DNA of 64,000 nt, taken from NCBI GenBank assembly GCA_963701815.1, contig CAVPBN010000017.1:124001-188000 (forward strand), given 5' to 3'. A program made the position numbers and the translations under genes. The notes under the pieces are model-generated. The model saw only the letters and a program-made list of their open reading frames with translations. It searched no databases and was not told the origin of the DNA. This stretch comes from AP-15 sp963701815. GTDB taxonomy: Bacteria; Pseudomonadota; Alphaproteobacteria; ATCC43930; CGMCC-115725. Below, piece after piece: positions 28,711-36,972 of the stretch (position 1 is the stretch's first letter; each line of letters starts with the position of its first letter).

Positions 28711-31019
28711 TTAGCCGCGGGTCGCGCTGCGGATCGCGCGCCAGACCCGCTCGGGGGTGGCCGGCATGTCGATCTCGTCGATGCCGAGCGGCGCCAGCGC
28801 ATCGAGGATCGCGTTGACGATCGTCTGCGGTGCGGCGATGCAGCCGGCCTGGCCGGCGCCCTTGACGCCGAGCGGGTTCACCGCGGTCGGCAGCTCGGCG
28901 AGGGTGATATCGAGCGACGGCAGATCGTCGGCCCGCGGCAAGGCATAGTCCATCAATGAGCCGCTCAGCAGCTGGCCCGACCGCTCGTCGTAGACCGTGT
29001 GCTCGAAGAGCGCCTGCCCGATGCCCTGGGCGAGGCCGCCCTGGACCTGGCCCATCGTCAACATCGGATTGATCAGCCGCCCGTAATCGTCGATCGCGGC
29101 GTAGCGTTCCAGGCTCACAGCCCCGGTTTCGGGATCGATCTCGATTTCGGCGGCGTGACAGCCGTTCGGAAAGGTGAAGACATCCGAGTCGTTGTAGGCG
29201 TCGGCGTCGAGCCCGGGGGTCATGCCGTCGGGCAGGTTGGCGGGGTCGCGAGCGGCTTCCGCCAGCGCCAATAGGTCGATGCCGCGCTCGCCGCCGCCGA
29301 TCGTGAACTGTCCGGCGCTGAAGCTCACCTCGCCCGCATCGGCCTGCAGCAGGTGGGCGGCAAGCGCGCGGCCCTTTGCCAGCACCATCTGCGCCGCCAG
29401 ATACAGTGCCGTGCCGCCCATATGCATCGAGCGGGCGCCGCCATGCCCGTTGCCGCTCTTGACCGCGCTTGTGTTCGCCTGGACAAAACGGAATAGCGGC
29501 AATCGGCAGCCCCAACAGATCGGCGGCGATCTGCGCAAAGCTGGTTTCGTGGCCCTGGCCGTTCGACTGGGTGCCGAGCACCAGCGCGATATGGCCATCG
29601 GGTTCGAAGCGGATCTCGGCGCGCTCGCCCGGCGTGCCGCGCGAGGTCTCGAGAAAACAGGCGATGCCGAGCCCGCGCAGCCTGCCGCGCTCCGCCGCCG
29701 AGCGGCGCCGAGCGGCAAAGCCGTCGGCCAGCAGCCGCTGCGCCATCTCGTCGAGGTTGGCGGCAGAAGCGTCCGCAATCGATCGTTATTCCGAGCCCGC
29801 TGCGGTACGGGAAACGGCTGATCAGATTGCGCCGCCGCAATTCGACCGGGTCGAGCTTGAGCCTGCGCGCCGCGCGGTCGACGAGCCGCTCGATCAGGTA
29901 ATTGGCTTCGGGTTTGCCGGCGCCGCGATAGGCATCGATCGGCACGGTGTTGGTGAAGACGCCGCGCACCGCCATGAACACCGCCGGGATGTCGTAGACC
30001 CCGCCCATCGCGCTCGCCGGCGAGTTGGTCGAGCTGCCCGGGCCGTTGGTCGACAGATAGGCGCCGAGATTGGCTACCGTGTCGACCTCGAGGGCGAGAA
30101 ACCGTCCGTCCCGGTCGAGCGCCAGACGCCCGCGCGTATGATTGTCGCGGCCTTGCGCCGAGCTGACGAACTCCTCGCCGCGCTCGGCGAGCCATTTGAC
30201 CGGGCGGCCCAGCCGCCGCGCCGCCCACAGCACCAGCACCCATTCGGGATAGAGGAAATTCTTGACGCCGAACCCGCCCCCGACATCCGGCGCACGCACG
30301 GTGATGCGCTCGGGCGGCATATGGAACACCGCATCGGCCAATTGCTGGCGCAGGCTGTGCACGCCCTGGCCGGTCAGCAGCAGGTCGAAGCTGTCGGCGG
30401 CGGCATCGTAGCTGCCGATCGCGGCGCGCGGCTCGATCGGGGCGACGACCAGCCGGTTGTTGATCAGCTCGATCTCGACGATATGGGCTGCCGCGGCAAA
30501 GGCCGCGTCGACCGCCGGCTTGTCGCCGCGCTCGAAGCGGTAGGACAGATTGCCCGGCGCTTCGTCCCACAAGAGCGGCGCCTGTGCGGCAAGCGCCTCC
30601 ACCGCATCGACCACCGCCGGCAACGGCCGGTATGCCACGTCTACTTGCTCGGCGGCGTCGCGCGCCTGGTCCGCCGTATCGGCGACGACGAACGCCACCG
30701 GGTCGCCGACATGGCGAACCCGGTCGCGCGCCAATGCCGGGCGCGGCGGCACGATGATCGGCGCGACGGTCGCCACCCGGGCAATGCACGGCAGCGCCCC
30801 GATCCCGTCCGCATCGAGATCGGCGGCGGTGAAGACGCCATGCACCCCGGGCATCGCGCGCGCGGCCGCGGCATCGATGCCTTCGATCATGGCATGTCCG
30901 TGCGGCGAGCGCAGCACGACGCCGTGCAGCTGGCCGGGAACATCGATGTCGTCGACATAGCGCCCTTGCCCGATCAGAAACCTCCGGTCTTCGAGCCGGC
31001 GCAGCGAACGCCCGATCAC
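28711..31019 (-). CDS. Xanthine dehydrogenase-family molybdopterin-binding (large) subunit, two frameshifts
   Basis: About 770 residues when rebuilt. The N-terminal a/b hammerhead (RRLEDRRFLIGQGRYVDDI) is followed by the Mo-binding domains: PDVGGGFGVKNF, IDAYRGAGKPEANYLIERLV and FTFPNGCHAAEIEID. The motif AYRGAG corresponds to form II CoxL-like enzymes rather than true CO dehydrogenases. The C-terminal loop reads GVKGAGQAG, with Gln where a catalytic Glu is usual. Slips lie near 29783 and 29495. Small (2Fe-2S) and medium (FAD) subunit genes are not adjacent, so partners must be elsewhere. Likely a hydroxylase of an aromatic or purine-like compound. Confidence 0.82.
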
Positions 31020-31028
31020 GGACCTCTG

Positions 31029-32061
31029 TCATCCGCCTGCGCCGGCCGCCAATCGCGCACTCACGCGTATTCTCCGCCGCTCTGCGGCGCGGCGGTGGGC
31101 GAAGTTCAAGCTCAGCAGGCGCTGGCTGAAGGCGCCGTAGGTCGTCGGCTCGTAGCGCGGCGGGTTGTCGGGACCGACGCAGGTCGGGACGCAGTCGACG
31201 ATCGCATCGTGGTTCGGCCCGAGGAAGAACGGGATCGCGTAGCGCGACGGTGCGTTGCGGTTGATGACGCGGTGCGGCGTCGCCCGGAAGCGGTCGTTCG
31301 AATAGCGCGCCAGCATCGCCCCGGTGTTGACGACGAAGGTGCCCGGCACCGCCGGCGGCCGGATCCATTCGCCTTCGGCGGTGCGCACCTCGAGGCCCGG
31401 CAGCGCCGACTGCGCGAGGAAGGTCAGGAAATTGTTGTCGGTATGCGGGGCGAAGCCGAACTCGTTGTCCTCCGGGTTCGGATGCGGCGGGTAGTGGATC
31501 AGCCGGATCGTGCAATTCGGCTCGGCGAAGGCCTCGGCGAAATAGTCCGCCGGGCAGGTCCAGCGCCATCGCGACGATCGGCACCAGCCGCGTCGTCATC
31601 GCCTCCATCGCGGCGTAATAGGCCGTCGTCGCGGCGCGGAATTCGGGCATGTCCGTCGGCCAGCGGTTGAGCCCGACAAGCGGCTTGTCGTTGACGATGT
31701 CCGGGTGGTCGGGAGCGCGGTCGCGGGTGATGTAGAAGCTCTCGCTGAAATTCGGCCTGGTGTTCTTGTTGACCGGCGAATGCCGCACGACCTGGCCGCC
31801 GAACGGCAGATAGCCGATGTTGTACTTGCCGACCTTGAGCGCCAGCTTGTCGGCCTCGGGCCGGGCGAAGAATTGCGCCGCGACGGCAAAGGTGTCCTCG
31901 ACCAGGCGCGGCGGCACGCCGTGATTGGCGACGACGAGAAACCCGGTGTCTTCGCAGGTGCGGGCGATGGCGCGCGCCAGCGGCGCCGCGGCGCCGGCAT
32001 CGCCGGCGAGATACGGCCCGATGTCGAGCACCGGAATGCGGCCGTGATCCGCAACGGCCAT
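31029..32061 (-). CDS. 2-oxoglutarate/Fe(II) oxygenase, isopenicillin N synthase-like, one frameshift
   Basis: The N-terminal DIOX_N part (IPVLDIGPYLAGDA, ARTCEDTGFLVVANHGVP) and the catalytic part with HTDNNFLTFLAQ (His-x-Asp) and a later HRVINRNAPSRYAIPFF (distal His and the Arg that binds 2-oxoglutarate) are both present. The frame slips near 31555 (one extra C), joining ALDLPADYFAEAF. ATG 32061 is chosen; the upstream in-frame extension to 32112 contains a dispersed repeat. It lies 10 bp from the xanthine dehydrogenase-like gene and both may oxidise one compound. Confidence 0.82.
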
Positions 32062-32137
32062 GGCAGGCGATTGGGCGGCGGCGCTGTTCTGAGCTTGTCG
32101 AAGGGTTCCCATTTCCTATCTCGTGGCGGTGCGCACA

Positions 32138-32252
32138 CTAATTCAATGGGTTCTTGATCTCATGCGCAATCCCGGCGGTCAAATGCCCGAACGAGGCCAT
32201 CTTTTCGGCATGGATCAGATTGAGCTGCGCCACCTCCAATTTCGCGGCATTA
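32138..32252 (-). pseudogene. Histidine-kinase fragment (HisKA dimerisation helix)
   Basis: On the minus strand the frame reads LEVAQLNLIHAEKMASFGHL then TAGIAHEIKNPLN and stops. HAEKMASFGHLTAGIAHEIKNPLN-type sequence is the phosphoacceptor-His helix of a sensor kinase. Only about 38 codons remain, with nothing recognisable on either side, so it is a relic joined to the start region of the oxygenase gene. Confidence 0.75.
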
Positions 32253-32311
32253 TGTAGCGGACGCACCTACGGGGTTCGTAACATAGCGGCGTAACGTGGG
32301 CCTGCAAAACA

Positions 32312-32330
32312 ATCCACAGGCTGTGGATAA
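32312..32330. repeat. Palindrome overlapping a DnaA-box-like nonamer
   Basis: ATCCACAG (32312-32319) and CTGTGGAT (32321-32328) form an 8-bp perfect inverted repeat around one base. TGTGGATAA at 32322-32330 equals the complement of the consensus DnaA box. It is the only such site noticed in this intergenic area. Confidence 0.5.
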
Positions 32331-32422
32331 TGGGGATAACCTCATTTACAGACCCCTGACCTTGACGCCAAGTTCGTGATCAGCTATGCCCGGACTAACC
32401 GCCAATCCGTAGAGGCATGCTG

Positions 32423-32920
32423 ATGGAAGACGATATCTTGCGCTCGGCGAAAGCTGAGGAACAACGCCTTGAGGCGCTGATACGGGAGAATCCCGTGTTC
32501 CAACGCCTTGAGGCAGTACGCAGTATCATCTCCTTGTACAGCGCCCCCTCGCCGCCGTCGTTAGAGGCTCAGACCGGAGATCAGGTGCGGCGGCGAGGCA
32601 AGCGCACCGAATTCGCAGGCGGAGGCGATTCGCCAGGGTGCGGCTACATACCTCCGAAAAAAGGGGAGACCAGCTCCGTCTGGCGAAATTCATCAAGCCT
32701 TGCTGACGACGGGAGTTACGGTAGTCGGAAAAAAACCGTCTGCGGTCGTGGCTTCGTATCTCTCTCATTCTGAGCTATTTGAGAGTGTAGCTGAGGGATA
32801 CGCATTGCGTTCTTGGCGTCTGCATTGGCCAAGCGGTGATGAAACATCGGAAACGCCGGACAGCGGTGAACTATCCGGCGCTCCGATTATGGCCAACGGC
32901 GCGTTGCCGTTGAGCCCGTA
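32423..32920 (+). CDS. Small protein with coiled N-terminus and HARE-HTH-like C-terminus, one frameshift
   Basis: The first part, MEDDILRSAKAEEQRLEALI and following, is a charged helix. Between about 32560 and 32615 the frame changes by one base; the second part continues AIRQGAATYLRKKGRPAPSG, EIHQALLTTGVTVVGKKP, SAVVASYLSHSELFESVAEG and YALRSW. This order (helix, GEIHQAL, basic turn, SYLSHS, GYAL) resembles the HARE-HTH/winged-helix fold found in restriction and transcription proteins. ATG 32423 has a better spaced AGAGG than ATG 32417. The stop is 7 bp before the tRNA-like element. Role unknown; DNA binding is inference. Confidence 0.6.
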
Positions 32921-32927
32921 ACCCTAC

Positions 32928-33003
32928 GGGGGAGGAACCAAGCTGGTGCTTGGGCCGGTCCGCAAAACTGTGCAGCAAATGGGTTTGATTCCCACCTCCT
33001 CCA
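32928..33003 (+). tRNA. Unusual tRNA-Cys-like structure (anticodon GCA)
   Basis: GGGGGAG (32928-32934) pairs with CTCCTCC (32996-33002) with one G-U, discriminator A at 33003. The next arm is CCAAG/CTTGG with a 6-nt loop containing GG: five pairs, longer than a normal D-stem. The anticodon arm CCGGT-CCGCAAA-ACTGT gives GCA at 32962-32964, but position 33 is C instead of U and the top pair is mismatched. The T arm is TGGG-TTTGATT-CCCA. CCC, not CCA, follows. The overall fold is convincing; departures from canonical features suggest a decayed tRNA or a non-standard tRNA-like RNA. Confidence 0.45.
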
Positions 33004-33083
33004 CCCTTCCCCGCGGCCACCGGATGGAGCCGATGATCGCGTTTCCCGCAACGCCTTCCCATGCATCAGAAAGGAGGTGCGCA

Positions 33084-33110
33084 ATGTGGCAAGTCGCCCA
33101 GTTAACCTGA
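33084..33110 (+). other. Eight-codon micro-ORF with a very strong ribosome site
   Basis: AAGGAGGTG at 33071-33079 is a near-perfect Shine-Dalgarno sequence placed 4-5 bp before ATG 33084, which opens MWQVAQLT and a stop. No coding gene continues from it. It may be a leader peptide, the remains of a gene start, or chance. Confidence 0.25.
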
Positions 33111-33181
33111 GCAACCCGCTCCGACGGGATTGTGCCCGATTTTGGCGTTTCTCGCCATGCCTTTCGCATGAGCCAGAATTC

Positions 33182-33375
33182 CTATTGTCTATCAGGCTCT
33201 TCGCTGATCCGAAGCGTGCGGGCACCCATCGCCGCTAGGCATTGCGCGAGGAAGACAGCCGAGAATCGCCCGCGCGCGACCTTATTGCGCAAATTGACGG
33301 GCGTATCCCGCACGCCGATCGCGGCAAGCCGCTCCGATAGATCCTCATAGCTGACGCCACGCCGCAGATCGTCGA
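33182..33375 (-). pseudogene. DUF6471-family fragment
   Basis: LRRGVSYEDLSERLAAIGVR followed by DTPVNLRNKVARGRFSAVFL and AQCLAAMGARTLRI is the whole helical core of DUF6471, a small putative HTH protein of Alphaproteobacteria. The N-terminal lead-in is replaced at about 33375 by sequence that reads better on the opposite strand as another gene, so it has lost its own start. The open frame upstream to 33442 is antisense to that relic. Confidence 0.6.
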
Positions 33376-33591
33376 TCTTGACCACATCGATGCGGCGATC
33401 CGCATCTTCGACCCGAGCTACGATGTCGAAGGCATCCGTCAAAAGATCCCTACGTAGCGCATCGTGCCCTGCGGGGGGATCTGACGCGGGCGACGCTTGA
33501 TGCTCTACGAGACGCGCCGGGGCCGATGACGACCAAGGAACTGGCTCGGCATGTCATGGCCGAACGCGGGTTGAATTCAGCCGACGCCGCG
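33340..33591 (+). pseudogene. C-terminal relic of an alphaproteobacterial coiled-coil/HTH protein
   Basis: The + strand shows LDHIDAAIRIFDPSYDVEGI, then, after stops and slips, HRALRGDLTRATLDALRDAP and GPMTTKELARHVMAERGLN. This matches a widespread but unnamed family in which a coiled coil ending DAAIRIFDP is followed by a small HTH-like domain with (M/L)TTxELAxxVMAxxGL. At least two frame breaks and internal stops (33453 region) show decay. It runs straight into the Ntn-hydrolase-like gene near 33592. Confidence 0.55.
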
Positions 33592-34258
33592 TTGCTACTT
33601 ATCTCTTTATATTTAACTCCAATTGCCACGAAGGCTACATCTGTAATTGCCTATCGCACAGATGCCGCAGTTTATATCGGCGCTGACAGCAAACTAACTT
33701 CACCGCACAGCACCATAAAACGTACCGGGTGCAAGATCGGGGTCTCCAATGAGATCCTTTGGGGAGAGTCTGGTATAATTGGCGCCAGAGGAGGATTTAA
33801 CACTACTAATGTCATTAACGACATAATGAATATGAGCGCGCCCATCGACGAACGAATTTCTGTCCTCGAAAGTTCCTTGGTTCAGTCCTATCATAATATC
33901 ATGATGGCGATCAAGGCTGAAGACCCCGCTTACTTCTCTATTCATTACGGTCACAAAGGTGCCGCACTTGAAATTTCCCTCGCATACATGGAGAGGGGAG
34001 TCCCTCATCTGATCAGTATCGATTTTATGGCAGAACCCGGTGGTGCCGGTGCGGTTATAACTCCGAAAGAGGTTCGAGACCCACAAATCGCCATTCTTGG
34101 AATCGTTTTGGGCCGATTATGGCATCCCCATGGGGATCGAGCATCTTATCCAAACTGAAATTGATGCCGTACCCGATGAGGTCGGCTCCCCCATTGCAGT
34201 TGTAAGGATCGACGAAACCGGAGTGTCGTGGATCAGAAAAGGCGTTTGCGCAGGATAA
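33592..34258 (+). CDS. Putative secreted proteasome-fold Ntn hydrolase, one frameshift
   Basis: From TTG 33592 the protein begins LLLISLYLTPIATKA, a short signal peptide, followed by TSVIAYRTDAAVYIGADSKL, which resembles the N-terminal strand pair of HslV and proteasome beta subunits (Thr1, then the DGxV/GADS turn) and a Lys at IKRTGCKIGV in the place of the catalytic-site Lys. GVPHLISIDF and the ending SPIAVVRIDETGVSWIRKG also fit. The frame slips near 34105 (GTTTTGG) and resumes as YGIPMGIEHLIQTEIDAV, stopping at 34258. Base composition is visibly lower in G+C than neighbours, suggesting transfer. The start is uncertain because the 5' side is fused to another relic. Superfamily placement is inference. 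Confidence 0.5.
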
Positions 34259-34650
34259 GGCTATCGTCGCACAGACCGTGGATAGCAGTTTGGAGCTAAA
34301 GCTCGACATTGCCCCGCCCTCCCCTTGGGGGATGGTTTGCGCTTCGATGCGCCAAGCTTTTCTTAATCTCGTTCAGCAACCGCCTCAGTTTGCCGGTTCG
34401 AACCAACGACATTGGGTTGAACGCAAAATTCGCATCGGTCAAATGCAAAAAACGCATGCGTATTGCCCGCCACAGAGTCTTTGTGATAAACGCAATTTTA
34501 TATTGATGTTTAAGCAAGAGCCACAAGGTGCGTCTGCTACATAATTCCGCAATTTCGCAACAATGCCACCACGGCGGTGTCGCGCGCGAAACCGCCCAGC
34601 CTGCTGCCGGGCGCGCGGGCGCGGCGCCGCCCCGGGCTGATTTGGCCCCG
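34259..34650. other. Lower-G+C region without a recognised gene
   Basis: About 390 bp following the Ntn-hydrolase-like gene. Short ORFs occur on both strands (for example 34296-34526 minus), with no family match that I can support. Composition is similar to the preceding gene, so it probably belongs to the same acquired piece. Confidence 0.45.
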
Positions 34651-35390
34651 TCAGCCGGGCACGGTCAGCCGCAGCAATCGGGTCGGGTCGGCCGCGCCCT
34701 CGATGCCCCGCACCGCCCCGATCAGGCCGGCAGCGTCGACAAAAGGGGCGCCATAGGCGGCCAGCTCACGCACCTTGGTGTCGAGTTCGGCATCGCTCAT
34801 CGGCCGGCCCGGCGTGCCGCGGCCGTGCCGGATATGCTGGCTCATCTCCGTCCCGTGGACGAGGTGCAGCGTCACGGTGGCCAACTCGACCGGCGCGGCC
34901 GGATCCTCCTCGAAGACGACCCTGGCGCGCAGCGCGCGCACGGCCGCGTCGGCGACGCAATCGTCCTCATATTGCGCGAGCCCGGCGGCGCCGAAAAGGA
35001 ACGCTGCGGCGACGCTGTGCTGCAGGCTGACCTTGGCGTCGCGCCCGGTCTCGACATTCGGCCGGTCGGTGCGCTCGCGCATCAGCGGGTGGCCGCGCAC
35101 GACGACGCGGTCTATCGCTTCCGGCGCGGGCGCGTGACGGGCGCGTAGTTCGAGACAGGCGTCGATCACCGGGAACAGCACGACCCCGCACGGATAGGGC
35201 TTGTACGCGTTGTTCAGCACCTCCCAGCGTTCGCCGATCCCGTCGGTCATGCGTGCGAGATCGGCCGAGTCGCTCGTCACCGCCGCGAACCCGTCGCGTC
35301 CTTCGATTGGCTGCTTGGGTACGCTGAACCCGCCCTCGGCGAACAGCCCTCCGCGGCCGTTCTGATTTCGCCGCCCGCTGGGGGCTCGTA
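34651..35390 (-). pseudogene. MmgE/PrpD-family C-terminal half
   Basis: GRDGFAAVTSDSADLARMTD, GERWEVLNNAYKPYPCGVVL and DAKVSLQHSVAAAFLFGAAG are the second half of the MmgE/PrpD fold (2-methylcitrate dehydratase and relatives). About 245 of the usual 450 residues remain. The missing N-terminal half is replaced at about 35390 by the end of the subtilase gene, which reads on the same strand. A fragment that cannot fold into the whole enzyme. Confidence 0.75.
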
Positions 35391-35395
35391 GACGC

Positions 35396-36955
35396 TCAAA
35401 CGATCGCGAAAACGTCGGAATCGGCGTAGAGGTTCTTCTGCTCGCAGCGCACGCGGACGATCGCCTGCTGCGCGATCGGTGCCGGCACCGTGACCTGCGC
35501 CGAGCCGGAGTTAGGCAGCCCGGCGGTTGCCGCACCCAGAACCGTCGAACGGTTGTAGGCGTCGCGGAACGAGACCTCGACTGAAATGACGACCGGCGCC
35601 GGGTATTCGTTCGACCATTGCACCGTGACGGTCGAGCCGGCTTGCAGCGGTACGCCGGTCGGCGGTGCGGTGATTGAGAACGGGCCGCAGACGGCACGGC
35701 GTAGGTTGAGCCGGCGGCCGGCGCGGCCAGCGCCCCGCAAGTTCGGCACCAGATTGGCCGAGGCGACCAGATGATTGCGGATTTCGGCGGGCGTCCAGTC
35801 GTCGATCGCGAGCAACAGCCCCGCGGCAGCGGAAACAAATGCCGCCGCCGCCGAGGTGCCGCTGGTCTGGCGGTAGGCAGGGCTGTAGATCGGCGTCGGC
35901 GGTGGCGGCGGATTGGCAAAATAGAGGGATGTGCTGAGCACGTCCTCGCCTGGGGCGGCAAGGTCGACATTGTCGCCATAGTTGGAAAACCAGCACTTGT
36001 TGTCGTTCTGGTCCGAAGCCATCACCGAAATCAGATTGTCGAGCGGCTGGCTCCCGCGAACCGACCCGCGATAGCTCGCCGGCAATGTCGGAATCTTGTC
36101 GTTGTCTCTGCCTTGGTTGCCGGCGGCGGCGACGACCACTATCGGCCGGTTCAAGGTGCCGATGCCGCTGATCGCGTTGTAGAGAAGGCCTGGGTCCAGC
36201 ACGTGCCAACTTGCATTGATGACGCGAGCCCCCTGTTGGGCGGCGAACAGAAACCCGAGCGCCGCCGCCAGCGCCGTCGGCGGCGTGCGCGTGTCATCAA
36301 ACTTGATCTCGTAGGGTTTGATCACCGAGATGTTCGGCACCGCCGGTGCCGGTGCCGGCACGCTGCCGATACCGGCGATGCCGAGCCGGTCGTTGGTGAC
36401 TGCGGCTATGATCCCCGTCAGCATCGTGCCGTGGCCCGTATCGTCGGGGAAATTGGCCCCGGCCGGAGCAAGAACACTGATGCCGCCGACCGTCGTCGCG
36501 CCGACCGAGTTAAGGAAATCTTCATGATCGGCCTTTGCCCCGGAATCGACGATCGCCACGACAACCGGCGGGCGATTTCCGCGCGCCTGCGCCACCCGGT
36601 TCCAGGCGGGCTCAGCCTGGATCTTCTGCAATGCCCATTGCTCGGAGTAGAGAGGGTCGTTGGGCATTGCCAGCAGACTCAGGCGAATATCCGGCTCGAA
36701 CACCCAATCGGGGGAAAACTGCGGCGCAACCTCGTCGATCGCATCGGCTACCGAGAATTCGGGATTGCCGAGGTAGAATGCACGCACACGCAGGTCACCG
36801 AGCCGGAAATCGACGACCTGCTCGGCACCAAATTTCTTAAGGGCCTTCTCGATCTCGGCGATGTGAAGTGGCGCCTTGGTGGTGTACGTGATCAGCCGCC
36901 GCGTGTAATCCACATATTCAGGCGGGATCTGGAAGGGGTTCTTCGGCGTCTGCAT
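35396..36955 (-). CDS. S8 family serine peptidase (subtilase)
   Basis: About 519 residues, frame intact. The catalytic triad is visible as Asp in VVAIVDSGAKADHEDF, His in DDTGHGTMLTGIIAAV and Ser in TSGTSAAAAFVSAAAG; the oxyanion Asn is in VVAAAGNQGRDND. An N-terminal region of about 110 residues precedes the catalytic domain, and a C-terminal beta domain (SITAPPTGVPLQAGSTVTVQ) resembles an Ig-like or P-like fold. No classical signal peptide follows ATG 36955; the N-terminal region may be a propeptide or the protein may act inside the cell. The PAP2-like gene lies 17 bp upstream in the same direction. Confidence 0.88.
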   Translation of the reverse strand: MQTPKNPFQIPPEYVDYTRRLITYTTKAPLHIAEIEKALKKFGAEQVVDFRLGDLRVRAFYLGNPEFSVADAIDEVAPQFSPDWVFEPDIRLSLLAMPNDPLYSEQWALQKIQAEPAWNRVAQARGNRPPVVVAIVDSGAKADHEDFLNSVGATTVGGISVLAPAGANFPDDTGHGTMLTGIIAAVTNDRLGIAGIGSVPAPAPAVPNISVIKPYEIKFDDTRTPPTALAAALGFLFAAQQGARVINASWHVLDPGLLYNAISGIGTLNRPIVVVAAAGNQGRDNDKIPTLPASYRGSVRGSQPLDNLISVMASDQNDNKCWFSNYGDNVDLAAPGEDVLSTSLYFANPPPPPTPIYSPAYRQTSGTSAAAAFVSAAAGLLLAIDDWTPAEIRNHLVASANLVPNLRGAGRAGRRLNLRRAVCGPFSITAPPTGVPLQAGSTVTVQWSNEYPAPVVISVEVSFRDAYNRSTVLGAATAGLPNSGSAQVTVPAPIAQQAIVRVRCEQKNLYADSDVFAIV

Positions 36956-36972
36956 CGACTGACACTCCGAGC

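Noticed and set aside
28711..31019. True aerobic CO dehydrogenase large subunit
   Set aside because: The form I active-site motif AYRCSFR is absent (AYRGAG instead) and coxM/coxS genes are not adjacent.
32280..32345. Chromosomal or plasmid replication origin
   Set aside because: Only one DnaA-box match, no cluster of boxes or iterons, and no dnaA, repABC or parAB genes close by.
32928..33180. Possible (permuted) tmRNA because the 3' end resembles GGTTTGATTCCC...CCTCC
   Set aside because: Both acceptor strands lie within 76 bases, and no tag-peptide reading frame or second acceptor piece is visible nearby.
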